From: Phlebiopsis flavidoalba | Taxonomy: Eukaryota > Basidiomycota > Agaricomycetes > Polyporales > Phanerochaetaceae | Length of the DNA: 64,000 nucleotides | Reading direction: 5' to 3' | Assembly (NCBI GenBank): GCA_035772785.1 | Contig: JAOCPU010000043.1 | Span: 124,001 to 188,000 of the forward strand | Part shown: in pieces, positions 10,210 through 22,800 of the stretch | Position numbering within the stretch: position 1 is the stretch's first letter | Layout of the letters: the number at the start of each line of letters is the position of its first letter | The notes under the pieces: generated by a model | Databases searched by the model: none | What the model saw: the letters and a program-made list of their open reading frames with translations, nothing else | Told to the model about the DNA's origin: nothing | Made by a program: the position numbers and the translations under genes

Positions 10210-12290
10210 TGGGTGGCGGGCAGCTGAGTGGGGACGGGGCCTATGAGCCGGGTAGGGGAGCGGGTGAGGCAGAGGGAGAAGAAGCAGGGAGATTAAGGAC
10301 TATCGGTTTTGAGCTACCTGCGAGTCCGTCTCGGGTGCTCTGTCGTGCGGTGTTGCGCGCCGGCGTGTGTTGTGATGTCCCGGGACTGGCCCGTTCGGGG
10401 ATCTGGCGGGTTGTGACTAAGCGATTACTGCAGGCGAGCCGGTTATTGCGAATTCCCTAGCAACTTGAAGGTTGTTGCCCCGCTGTAGTGCCTACTCATG
10501 CAGAGGCTGTTGGGTTGCGGTAGCTTGGTGCGGGCGTGTCGGCTGCTCGTTTGGGCCAGACTCTCGTTTTGCTTTCTTCAGCGCGCCTATGATAAATACA
10601 AGGCTATACATGCTGCGATGTGGCTCGCGCATGCTACAACGGCCACGGCCACGGGACGCTAGGCCCCAGGCACCCCTCACATCCTCAGCAACAACAACCG
10701 ACACCCCCGCCGGGAAATGAGCAGTGAACATTTATACCACTCGGAATAAAAAGGCAAACCCCAGCCCAGCCCAGCGGATATTCGCGTCGGGTGCAACATC
10801 GGCACAACCCCACCAAGCGCCGCGCTATATGTCTCCCGCGATACACAAAGATAACCTCGCCGTGACACAACCGACGACAAAATACACGACTAGCTTTAGA
10901 CAGGGAAAGCGCAATACAGAACGAAGGCACGTTCTCCGGCTGTCAACGCCAGTCAGAGCGCGAGGTGCGTCGACCGGGAAAAATGAAAGCAGACCCTGCA
11001 GACAGCGGCCTCGCGCCCGACGACGCACCGCGCACACATGTGCGCGTGGTAACGCACCGGTGCGCGGCGAACGCTTGGGACGTGGGGGAGTTCGTGCGAC
11101 GCGGGTGGAGTACGCGGATGTGTTCTAATGCGTCGACAGAACGAACGCGCAAGGTAACTCGGAGAAGAAAGCTACCTGGGTGATCTGGTGAGAACTACTC
11201 TCGCGCGCGGTGTCAACCGAGCCCGGGCTAAACGAAAAAGAAACATGTGGTCTACGGCTTGTGCATAATGAAACGCAGCACATGCCGACCAGCCAACGTA
11301 CGACAGACTGCTCCTGCTTTGAGCATACCGAGAACGGAGACGCGGGAGCTCGAGCGGTGCGCTTGCAGGTGACAAAATTGGAGAAGCACACCTCGAGGAC
11401 CGACTAGTAAATATACTCCTTCGCGTGTGCGCCCGCTTTCGAACAGCCGCGGACGGGTACGAACGAACAAAAACATGATATATAGATGGGATCCGTCGCC
11501 GACTGCGCCGTCTGCGTCCAACCGCTGTGTGCACCGCACCACCGTCCACGCTCGGACCCGAAAACGACGTTGACCTCCCCACCGAACCGTGCTTTTGGCT
11601 CACAGTTTTTCCGAATCGCGCACAACTCACGAGCCAGTGCCACGCACTTCGGCCTCAGCAACGGCACAGTCCACGCTGGCCGCAGACCCGATACTCGATC
11701 GGTGGCGCGATTTCCGTTCCGACCCACAGGCAGCTGGTGCTAGTGCTGGTCTTGGGTAAAACGCGTTTACTAACGCTGGGTTCTCGGATGTCTGCCTCGG
11801 GTATACTAGGCGTGGTTGGCTGAGGTAGACGTGTTGGTCGCTTAGGGTAGGTCTAATGGCGGTCATCGGATGGCCCGTTTTGCTTGAGCGGGGAGAGTAT
11901 CTTGTGTGTGTTGTGGTGGTTGGTGATTTGTTTGTGGTGCCAGGGGAAACGGCCCTCAAGGGCAGGATACACCGTACGGTCGCTTATAAATTTATGTTTT
12001 GCGGTGGGGGGAAGTCTCGAAATGGGGGGCACGCTTACTCGCGGTGTCGAGAAAGAAATGTCGGAGAGGTTTCGCGGCGAGCACTATGCTACCGTGTGCC
12101 GGTTGTTGGGGCCCCCATAGTACGGCATCTTCAGAATAGACCCCGACAACCAAACACGGACACACGGCGAAAAATGGCGTTCGCCCACCCGGCGTAGACC
12201 ACACAAACAACAAACCACTTGAACAACAACGTGAACAGGGCAGGCACCCGCCCGCCTCGCAGCGCCGGTCACCATCTCGGCAATCCTCTA
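10210..12290. other. Interval without a recognised gene
   Basis: Both strands contain several open frames of 60-150 codons, among them minus 11404-11727 with CVALARELCAIRKNCEPKAR and minus 10825-11037 with a hydrophobic C-terminal stretch. None matches a family I know, and splice signals do not join them convincingly. It may hold one unidentified minus-strand gene. Confidence 0.2.
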
Positions 12291-12379
12291 CCCCTACCGC
12301 CACCGTTCCCTCCTCCCCCCCCCTCCCCCCTCTCCGTCTACAAGCGGCGGACGCACCCACGCAGACGGCGGGGACAACC

Positions 12380-12870
12380 TCGCACAAGGAGGTGAGCCTC
12401 GTCGCGCGCAGCGGGGTCCAGCGTCGGACCGATCGCTACAACCCCACAAAAGAGAGAAGGGATTCCGTGGCTGGGGGACGGCGGCCCAGCGGCAGCCCGC
12501 CGCCCGCGCTCCACGAGGGCTTCTCACCCTCCTCGGCTAGGGAGAGGGGAGACGCCAACGGCAGGAGGAAAACAGAACCCGTACGCGTCACGCGATGCGG
12601 CTTCCACGCTGGAGCACGCTGCGCGAGCGCTGGGCGGGCTGTGCGTGGTTTAGCCTTGCGTCGCGGGGAGGGGGGATGGGGCCCACCAGTCTGCGAGGGT
12701 CCCCGCAGATGCCGAGGGGCACGGACGGGGTTGTTCTGTTCGAGGAGTTCTGTCTCTTGTCGCGGGGGTTTGGGTGGCGGTTTGGTGCGACTCACTGCTC
12801 GCATCTGCGGCCCGCACAGTCGTCTGCAGTCTCTCCCCAGCCGGCGCGTTCGTAGTTATCTCGCGCTTTA
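12380..12870 (-). pseudogene. Degenerate partial copy of the 3' part of MON2
   Basis: This stretch aligns, in the same orientation and order, with parts of the adjacent MON2 gene. The plus-strand block CATCTGCGGCCCGCAC at 12800-12815 is identical to 14647-14662. TTCTGTCTCT and a preceding TGTTCTGT.CGAG are shared (12733-12755 against 14560-14582). GCGGGGTCCAGCGTCGG (12410-12426) matches the end-proximal MON2 block at 13469-13485. The roughly 1.2 kb MON2 span is compressed here to about 0.45 kb, with internal segments missing and frames broken. It reads as an ancient or damaged tandem duplicate, not a functional gene; some breaks may be sequencing error. Confidence 0.6.
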
Positions 12871-13170
12871 GGTGCATCGGGAGTCGAGAAAGAAATCCTT
12901 GAAAGTAGCACGGAAAGTCGTACTATAATTTGGGCACGCCACACCAAAAAAACACGCCAGAAATGCCTCAAAGTTCCACAAGTGTCGCTGTCGTGCGCAG
13001 GCAAGTCACAACTCAGCCCAAGGAAGCCGCCGTGAGCAACAACGCACAACCACGGACACGACGAATGCGAATTGAAAAATTCTAAAGTAGTATGTCATAT
13101 TCCAAACAACATGTAATTCCCACAAACACGAAGAGCACCTATACATGCAATCACACAACAAAACCCCCCA

Positions 13171-16100
13171 TCAACGCACGCACCCTACGCACCCAGCCCC
13201 CAATCTCCCACACGCCAGCTCCTTACAAGGCACTCGCTTCGCCAAAAGATCGCGCATCAAGATCCACCGCATTCTCCCTCCCTCTATCGCCTCCGCGCCG
13301 TTTATCGCAGGATGACACATGCGCGGGCCACCCAAGCCGACGGCAACCGGCCGCCGCGAGGATCGGATCAGCATAGCTCACCAAAAAGAGGTCGTAAAAC
13401 TGGATATGAGAGAGAGATGCGCTCTTCGTTCGCAGGGTCGCACCGCGCCGTAACGCGACTGTAAGCGCCGCGGGGTCCAGCGTCGGGACACGATCGCTGC
13501 CACCACCTACCTATCAGCACTCTCACACACAAAAAGATGAGTAAAGGGTACAAGGGGTGCGCACAGCACGGTTGTCGAGGCCACTGCGACAACGCCGGAC
13601 GGCCGTCGGCGAGAGCCGCTGGCCCAGACGCGCCAAGCCCGGGCGGGAGGCGAAGCGGAGGACGGGCGCGCAGGACGTAACAGCAAGCTCTCTCCTCGCG
13701 CGCACTAGACAAGCGGTGAACGGCTACGCCCGCGGCGCGCTGAGGCCTCTCGTCCGCGACGATCTAGCTTGAATTTGCGTGACACAGGTCAGGCGCTGAG
13801 GTACTCTGACCTTGCGCAGCTGGAACAGAGCTGTGCGCAGCGTCCGCGACGCGGCGGACGCGCCCTCCACTGGCGTTAATCTACAGTGTAGATACCCTTC
13901 AGCGAAGGGGCGGGGCAAATACGAGGGACAGGCGCTGACACCGGCACCGGTCCGCGACGTCCGAGCACAAGACGAAACACCCCCGAATGAGGTCAATATA
14001 GCCCACCCGTACGCGAAACCGCCACGCGGGCCGCGCGCCGACCTAGTCGAGTGCGCCGACGAATCGGTCGGCCTCGTTCGCTCACGAGCGCCCTCGGCGC
14101 GACGGCGGGGGCCTGTGTACACCAGTCACGCTGCGTCCCGCCAGCCTGATGCGGCTCCCGCGCACTGTTGGGAGCATCGGCGCCTGACCAGGAGTCTTGC
14201 TCGGTGATCGAGTCGGGCAACCCAGGCCGCGCGCGCCGCACGGGGCCCTGGGAGCAAAACCGGGTTCGATCTCGACCTCCTCCCTCGCCGTCTCTTCCTG
14301 CGCCGCCCCGCCCACGAGCCGCTTTGGCGGATCGAAGGCCTCCTTCGTCGTCTTGCACACGGACCTCAAAGGGGGGGGGGGGGGGGGGGGGGGGCGGCCG
14401 AGGTTGTTCTCCTGCGGGCGGAGCTGGGTTTTGCTGGCGTTTTAGCCTGGCGGCCGCCCGGGAGAGCGTGCGATGGAGGTTTCCCTACGAGGGGCTTACC
14501 TGTCCGCGAGGATGCCGCCCCGGAAGGCGTCGACGATCTGCCGCCAGATGCCCCTCGAGCTGTTCTGTCGAGATTTCTGTCTCTCACGCCTTAGCAAGCT
14601 GCGCGCGAGTCCGTGTGTGATGCCACTCACGCTCGCCCAGCGCCTGCATCTGCGGCCCGCACTCCTTGACGACCTGCAGCAGACACGTCGTCGCCGTCTT
14701 CCACAGCGGCGCGTCCTTGCCAAACTTGCTCGGGGCCGGGGACCCTCGTACTTGAGCTTCACGGGAATCGAATACGCCCTGCCTGCCATCAGCCGCGCCG
14801 CCCACACACTCACCGCCACAAAGGGAACTCACAGCCCGAGGATGGCCTCGACGGTCCCGTCGTTGTAGACGACCGCGTCCGCGAGAAGCGCAGGAACAGC
14901 GCGACGACGCGCGGCATCGTCCGTTTTCGCGGAGCGCGATGGTACGTCACGCGTTTCTGCGGCACTTGGCCGGTTCGCCGACGTCGACGTCCTCCGGCAC
15001 GATGTCGAACGCCGCGAGGACAACGGTAACCCCCCAACATATAAACACATTACCTAGACTACCATATGAGTGCGTGATGTACCTAGTCGTGTTTGACAGG
15101 TAAGCGTAGTAGTGTGTATAACCGCAGCACATGGTCGCGAGGCACATTTGTGGCACGAAGCGATGCCGTGCCCGCCACGGAGAGGTACATCGATGTCGTC
15201 GATCGCGTCGACGACCGCGGTCTAGGGGCTGCGGGTAATGAGCGTTGCCACACGTACGGGGGTGCTCAAGGACGGACAGACGTACCTGGACGAGGCTCAT
15301 AGAGTCGATGTCTGGGCGGTAGTCCGGGGAGCTGGTGGAGTACGTCAAGCACGCCTTGCGAGCCCGTGGAGTACGGAAACAATGGCGAAATGAAGACGCA
15401 AACCTTTTAATATTGGTCATGAGACGGCTTGATGCGCTCAAACGACCACTCCTGCTTCTCAAACGCCTTGTAGGCTGCCCGTGCGCTGCGAACGACCATC
15501 CACAAACGTCATGAGGCTCTCCTGCTGTGAACGGCCGCGCGGGGGCGTCCCCCTCCGGCTTCGCCACAACCCCGCGTCGCCCATGCCGGTCGCACGCCCG
15601 CCACACGACCCTCCAGCGCGTCCGCCGCGAGCGCCCGGCTCTCCTCATCTCCGCACTCGCGAGCGCCCGGACCGCCTTATCCAGGCAGCGCAGCGTGCAG
15701 GCGCACTGATCGTCCGGGCGTCGTGCGTCCACGCGTCCTCGATGCGCTCGACAAAGCCCGCCCACGCGCGCCCGAACGAGTCGAGGTGCATTGATCTTGC
15801 TCGCTCGCCAGGAACTCGTGGAACACCGTGCCCACCTGCTGCAGCGCGAGCACCTTGCTTCTCGTCCCACTGCGCCGCCGCGTCGCCGTCCGCCGCCCGG
15901 CGCGGATCGCCGCGGTGATCGGCGCGAGCAGCGGGAACGCGACGCGCCAGACGCACTCGTCCCACGTCGCGGCGCTGAGCGTCGCGCCGTAGAGCTGCAG
16001 GGTGCGGAAGAGCGTTCTGGATCGCGCCGACGCGCACCTCCGGGCGTGCCGTCCGTGCACAGGCCGAGCATCTCGAGCAGCAGGAACATCCACAGTGCGC

Positions 16101-19100
16101 GCCTGTACGCCGGCTCCGTCTCCGCACGTCCTTTTGCGCTTCGCCTGGATCGAGTCCGACACGCCCCACAGCAGGCTCTCGGCCGCCGTCAGCGCGATGT
16201 TTGTGTCCGCCTGCCGCCCGAATTGGCCGAGGGTCGTGATGCACAGCCGGAGGTGCGCGGGCGAGAGCTCGGTAGAGCGAGTCGCAGACGAGCTGTGAGC
16301 GACTGGAAAGCGATCTTCACCAGCGAGGAGTAGCTCTTCTCGTTGATGTATCCGAGAGGCGGCGGTCGACGCGGTGTCGGGCTGGACGCAGATCCCGGTT
16401 CGACAGCAGGTGGTGTCGCGGAGGAAGCAGGCTGCAAACGCTGCCGAGCATCTCGAAAATGTTTCACAGCCGACAACCAGCGTGTGGCCCGACGCCTGAA
16501 GTATCTGGTGGAGAGTCTCCAATCCCATACGTCTGACCTCGACCGTAGTCGAGTTCCCGAGCGAGCCACTCTCGGCAATGACCTGCTGGGCGAGCACGTC
16601 CAGAACCCTCCTCTGGACCTTGGGCTGTAAATCGCCCGTTGTCGATAGGTTCCGCGGAACGACAATGAGGATGTCGTCCAAGATGCGGGCAGCTTGAATG
16701 CGTATCGTCTGCGGGGCGGAGGTGTGCTTGACCACAGCAAGTAAATGCGAGGTCACGATTGGTCCCATGCCACTTCCGGGTCTCTGTAGATCAACCTGTG
16801 AATATTCAATTTCGCAACACCTCCCAGCTTGTTGATCCCAAAGTCGCCAGACCGCTGTGAGGGATTAGCAAAATATATCTCGCATAGGAACGCCGTTTCT
16901 TACCAATGTTTTCAGAAGATGTATTCCGCTAAACTCTCCTCCTGTTTGCAGCATCACCGGGTAGAGTCAGGCTGGGACTGGCCACAAGCTCCTCTCCTTC
17001 TTGCGTCGCCTCTGTCTCCTCGGACTGCATCCCGACCATCGCGGCGCTCAGCTTGCACAGGGCCTCCACAAAAATGGTGGAACAGAGCCATCGTCCATGT
17101 TCTTCGAGGCGTCAAACAGCCTTTGCATTGTCAGAGAGATACACTGTCGGCGTCCCAGATCAGCGAGCAGGCGGATGCCGGCTCTGCGGTTGAGGTGAAG
17201 CGACTGGGGTGTCACCCCAGAAGCAGAAGATTGGGTCGACGACCTAACTGGAGTTGATACCGAGCGTGCTATGGGCTGCGCGGGTTGCCATCGAAGCCGC
17301 TTATTCGGTGTCTGAAGAGGCCGGCTTGCCTTGGCAACGAGAACATAGTCCGCATTCTGCAATGTCTCGAGAATGTCGAACCAGCTCTCGTCGAGGCTGC
17401 CGGCGGGGGAACACAGCGCCGACGCGATATACGCTTTCAAGCACGCTAGGTTGCGCTCACGAGAGGCCTGGGGGCTGTGGCGGCGCGGTCAGACCAAGGT
17501 TGTCAGTGATAACGCCGGCGGTGCGCGGCGTCGAGGGTTCGACGTAGGTCTCAAGACTCGACACGACGCGTGCAGGGATGGCGAGCTTCGCGAGGCTAGT
17601 AAAGAATTTGGCGTCACGGGGCTTTTAAGTGGACAGGATCCAGCATGCCGGAGAGACGTTCGTCATCGCTTGGGTAACTCGAAAGGACGTCCACGAACAG
17701 CTCGTCAGACAAATTTGTCGAGATGACAAACGATGAAGCGCAGCGAAAGAAAGGCGGAGCCAGCCGTTCCCGATCATGTCGTGCACGGCTTTGAGGTGGG
17801 TCGTCGACGACTCTAGTTCTGGCCTGGCGGCAGTGTCGAGATATCCACTGAGCGGGAGGTGCGCGACATGACGGGCTCCCCCGGCGGTGCGCGCGGCCGC
17901 TGGACCATCAGTGTGTTGTAAATGGGGCCAACGAAATGACGCGAAACCTTCGCATAGAGAGACCAAAAACATTGCCACACACGAGAAGATAGATGTACGG
18001 CTTCGGGTATTGGGCGGCGATTCGGCCTTGTCCAACTGATCAATGCTGCGCGCAGTTAATCTGTTGTTGAGCTGATGAGAACAGTACAAGAATACTCACC
18101 ATTGAAGCTTCGATCGCAGATCCTTGTACACTCAGACCAGCTTCAACCGCCAATACGTAACCTAACCATCGCCCGACACGGTGTTGCAGTCGCTCGCATT
18201 TGCAACAAGGCCGGCGACGCCCGTCAAGGTCCGGCCGCTACCCCTGATGCAGCCTTCCACAGGTGGTGGTGGTATTGCCAACGCCGAGCAGTTTGAGAAT
18301 TGACACCCAAGTAAGCAGGCTTCTCCGTGATAGCCGTCTTAGGGCGGCAATGAGAAGCACTAAAGACCTTTGAACCAGACTCTTCAGCATCGTAACGCGC
18401 CCACTGACACATTGCGCATCAGAGTTCCGAGTCGCTGCACAGTCTATTCGAGGTGCATTCAGTAATTGCGCTAGAAGTGGTACAGCGGCACGCCGTCGGT
18501 ACCCCTCTCATAATCTTTTTTTTTCCCATGGCGAGAACTCTCATCCATTGAGGGCGCGCGCCGTTAGTCGGACCCAGATGAAAAATTCTCAGTTGACTGC
18601 GTCGGAGTTGCGCCATACGAGGTGTCCGCACTGACAATCTTGAATGAGTAACATGACCCCTGGAAGACTTTCCGCTTCCGTTCTGAGTTCGAGCGAGAAC
18701 TGCTTGAGGAGGAGAAAAGAAAGACGACGCGAGTTTGAGCGGAGGGTTAACGGGAAGCTTGGTCTATCAGACAATGCATTTTAATAGGAGGAGGGCATAG
18801 ATGGTGTTGAAGCAGGAGAAGGAGTTCTGGATGCTGAGAGAGTCGTTAACAGATATCACGGTTTGTATAGAAACATTGCTCACTTTACGGAAGAGTCATG
18901 CATTCGATACATTCGTGAGTACGCTCGTTCGATTAGTTCAAGCGCAAACGTCATTCCGAAGGGATTCGAGCTTAAGGAAACCTGTTTGGTCGCTCTGCGT
19001 TCGCTAGAAGACAGAGGTCCTCAAAACACAGCAAACGCGTCTCGCGCCGAGGGTCTCAGCGTCTTGGTAGTGCCGTTTGGCGAGGCTGATTTCTGACCAA

Positions 19101-19895
19101 ATCTCCGTGCTCAGCCAAGTCATCCCCGGTGGTCCTCGTCGACAACCTTGTCTACGAAGAACATGACTAGCTGCCGCAGTGTCGCTGCCGCGGTAGATGA
19201 CACGACAGCAATGCGAGATTCTTGCAATTTGAAGCATAGGAGGAGTGCCTAGAGACAACGTGGAGCGTAGGTGTTTGACGAGAGCATGGCGCGTACTTCG
19301 CCGAGAAGGGTCTCCGTTTGTACGGCGCGGGAAGTCGCCCCTGTGATGAGAGAAACGGGAGGGTTTGGAGTATTCGTAGTTGTATGTCTACGCCTTGATT
19401 CATGCAGTCTGTCATGGTCTTCACAATTAGCGGTACCGCTGACTGCGGCACGGCTTTCAGTGCAATGAGGCGTTGTAAGGATCCAAGTGATATCGCAAAC
19501 GACTTTAGCATTCTTCGTCTCACATCCCATGAACACCGGCCATGAGGAGGTCTTTCCCGACTGTGGGCCATCTACCACATAGTGATGAGCCGACTTAAGC
19601 GAGCATGACGGTATGTGACACGCACCGGAAGCAAGGTTTGCAGTCGCCTGCTCGGGCGACGTCCTCAGAAATCGCCAAAGATTCGATTCCGCGGCCTAAA
19701 CCCCAACCCCAATATTCGCGTCAGAAGAACACCGCATTACGCGTAGAACGCGAAGGACAGACACCTCTCGGACATCTGGGTGTTTCCGTCTTGTCTCGCT
19801 CGCTAAGGACTTGGGCGTTGATTAGCGACAAAGATGACGGAGTACAGGGAATGTTTACCTGCAGTTCAGTCACTAAAAAGGCTAACGAACTAAAT
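13171..19895 (-). CDS. MON2: MON2 homolog, Golgi/endosome trafficking scaffold
   Basis: Large HEAT-repeat protein related to Arf-GEFs but lacking a Sec7 domain; it works at the trans-Golgi/endosome with the Dop1 and Neo1/ATP9 flippase system. N-terminal DCB-type exons read SLAFLVTELQ, then SLASETRRKHPDVRE (19.78 kb), LRTSPEQATANLAS (19.65 kb), and VFMGCETKNAKVV with ISLGSLQRLIALKAVPQSA (19.5 kb). Then come FEDLCLLANAERPNRF (19.0 kb), QFSLELRTEAE (18.7 kb), HDMIGNGW (17.78 kb), and SWFDILETLQNADYVLVAKA (17.37 kb). INKLGGVAKLNIHRLIYRDP marks 16.8 kb, followed by LQLYGATLSAATWDECVWRV (16.0 kb) and PLWKTATTCLLQVVKECGPQ (14.67 kb). The C-terminal exons are at 13.2-13.7 kb. Many introns. The initiator ATG is not resolved, and the stop is approximate. 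Frame breaks include an extra T at 19490-19504. GC content rises sharply toward the 3' half. Confidence 0.94.
14371..14394. repeat. Uninterrupted run of 24 G inside a MON2 intron
   Basis: On the coding (minus) strand this is a C24 run forming the polypyrimidine tract just before the acceptor TTTGAG, upstream of the exon beginning with KTTKEAFDPPKRL. The exact length is unreliable in any read technology. It is intronic, so length changes should be tolerated. Confidence 0.85.
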
Positions 19896-19899
19896 CTTG

Positions 19900-22800
19900 T
19901 TGGAGCGGCATTTATAAGTCCTGGAGTTGGTGTAGAGCCAAAGCGCAAGCTGCGTCGCCAGGCCACCACATCCGCGCTTGCGTTTTTAGGCGCGCCCAAT
20001 ATAGAATAAAACGGCGGATTTCTCTCATTTTCGCCAAATTTTCGCACCTATTTCTCTTTCACCGGGGTACAGATTCAAATGAGATATACTTCCTTAATGT
20101 GCATAAGTAAAGCCGACGATTAGGAGCATCAGTATGGCACATGACTCCGCCTTCTTCCGTACGAGAACGACGAATCTTCGTCAGCTTCGACGATATTTGC
20201 CAAACCCCAAACCGGGTTCAGCCAAAATCAAAGAAGTTGCAGAAGAAGGCAACTAAACTAGACTTATGGAGTCGCAGTGCACCTTCATTCTTGACCGCAA
20301 TGACCGAGGCAAAGCTCAGATGACCACGCCAGAGCTGGGTGAGACGGCTCTAGCGGACATCCCTCTCAGGCCCCCAAGTAAGGCCCTGCTTTACAAAGCT
20401 CATGTGCCTCTAAGAGGTCGCCTGCAAGCCGCTCTTCGAGTTGCCAGTACTGGAGCCACATCATAGATCTGAAATAAAAAAAACGATAGGCTATAATATA
20501 TCTATACTGGCAAAACGTGGGTAAAGTATTTGACGGTCACTCCTCGGACGTACCACATAAATTAGGATGCCTTCCGTTTCTTCGTGGGCGTCGCTTCCGC
20601 AAGGACGCGACTGGTCCGCTACACCCTTCCCACCCGAGCTGTCAAGCACGCAGGATGTCCGGCGAGCTCTGGATCATCCACTCATCATCATCATCGTTCA
20701 CCCTCCAACAGACTGGCCAAAGACTTCTGCGTTTTTTTTTTCTCAAACAACATCGGCAGCCTGTCTCTGCGCTCCGACTGCGACTGTGTCCGGGGCTGTT
20801 TAGGCTTGACAGGCGTAGCGGCCACGAGCGTCGTCCCATGGCGGTCACTCGCGCTCGGACTGGGGCCTGCGTGTCCGCCGCCGTGCGTTTGCCCTTGTCG
20901 TTGGCTTCGCGCTGGCGGGCCTGCTGCCTTTCGCCTTCCCCACTTAAATGCGGTCGTCAACCCCCCCCATGCCTGACTTCGCGGACGAGCCCGCGGCATT
21001 TTCTGCGGGCAGATGTCTGAGGGACCGCGAGCGTTTTTCGCGCACTCCGCTCCTCTTCCAGCGTGACGGACAGCGAGCGCTCACGTCATGTGTGCGAGAC
21101 AGCTCGGGGGCGTAGGCGGTCGTGATGGCCGCGCGGTTATGCGCGCGAGTTTTGCGCGCGAGAGCCTGAGCGCGCTGGCTTTGCCCTTGGGAGAGGCTGG
21201 GCGGTGCACGTCAGGTACACAGTCCATCCGAATTCCTCGGAGAAGGGTTCGAGCTGCGGTCTCACTATAAAAAAAAAATAAAAAAAGACTTTGATACGCA
21301 GCAGGTCAACATTCCTCCGCTGAGGGTTGTGTTCTAAACCTGGGAAGAGTCAGCGAGCACTGAATGCGAATATTGCGATTTCGAGACCACTGTGCTTCCA
21401 CGATGTCTTCGCAGAATATCTGCTCCAGTCCCGCTCGTCTGGTTTCTTTCCCTTTACCCTTGGCCGATTGGGCCGCGGGCTTCGTATTGCTGCCGCTCAT
21501 CCCGAGCTTCGTCGAGCGAACCCATGGAGCTGCCACATGGCGAGCTTGTCCATGAACATCTCCAGGTGCTTCATCCACTGTCTCCCTTTGACACACTCGG
21601 TTCGCCGCCTCCGGGTACGTCCTTTTTATGTTTCTTACCAGGGGACCTCTGAGCTGTCACAATAGGTTTCTTAAAATTCAGCCTCTGGCGATCGGACCGC
21701 ATTTCGGTAAAGCAAGAGGAGATGAACCAGATCTGCATCATCACTCTACCCCGTGGTCAGCGCAGATCCCGAGAAGTCCAAAGGTTTGACTCACTCGCGC
21801 CGCTTCCATACGTTGCTAGCAGTGCCTTACAGCCATCGCTCGTCTACCAACCGGCCGTCGTCCTCGCCCTCCTGACCGTCACCCTTGTCATTTTTTGAGC
21901 GCGTAAAACATAATTTTCATCCTCTATACGCTTGGTCATCGCCCTCTTCCCCTGGCCCCTTCATCGACTAAGGATTTGGGCCGTACCCTTTCGCCCCGGT
22001 AACCTTCTGGGCCAACCAGGCCGCGGCCCTCCAGCGTCCTGCAGGAAGCGGTGCAAGGGAAGACGACCGCAGCCGACGCTCGCCACCTGCCTGAGGCGCA
22101 GACGACTCTGGACCGGGCTGAGGATGACGAGGGTTGCAACGAGACGCAGCGAAGGGGTCCAGGGCGGCTTAGGGCATGATCGGGACCCTGCAGAAATCGG
22201 TCGTCAGGCATTGCCCTTGACGGTTGCACATAATCCTACGCAACGGATGCTAGGTGGTCCGGAACACGCGAAAAATAAGCTATGTTTTTTTTTTCCAAGG
22301 GGACGCCGTTCCCCGACCTCGCGCTAGGTTATGCGTTCGCACAGCCTTACCATGCATAGATACAAAAAGGTTCATCGGGGCACGACGCGTTACGAGAAGC
22401 TTGGCCCTCTCTATATGACACGCGTGACAAACTCACCCTTCGGGTAGCCATAGGAATTGGTGGTGTAAGGTTGCGCAAGGTCTGATCTTCTGCAGAGGAC
22501 AATCACCCAAGTGGTGAATGGAAATTCTCGCGATATAGATCTCTCCTGCTAGTGACGGATCCATTTCACGGGGCCAGTCATTATGCAAGCTTTGTATAAC
22601 ATTCTCGTTGCGAATGGGGTCGCAGCGCGGAGATCTCGCGAGATTAGTGCTATACAAAATGCTTCGCGAATGCCTTATAGGAGTTTACATGAACGCTTCC
22701 AATTGACGGGTATACACTTCACTTTGCGAGAATGGTCCAATTTAAGATAGGATCAGTAAATTCAAGGACTATGGCGATGTGGCCCGAGACAACTAGTGAT

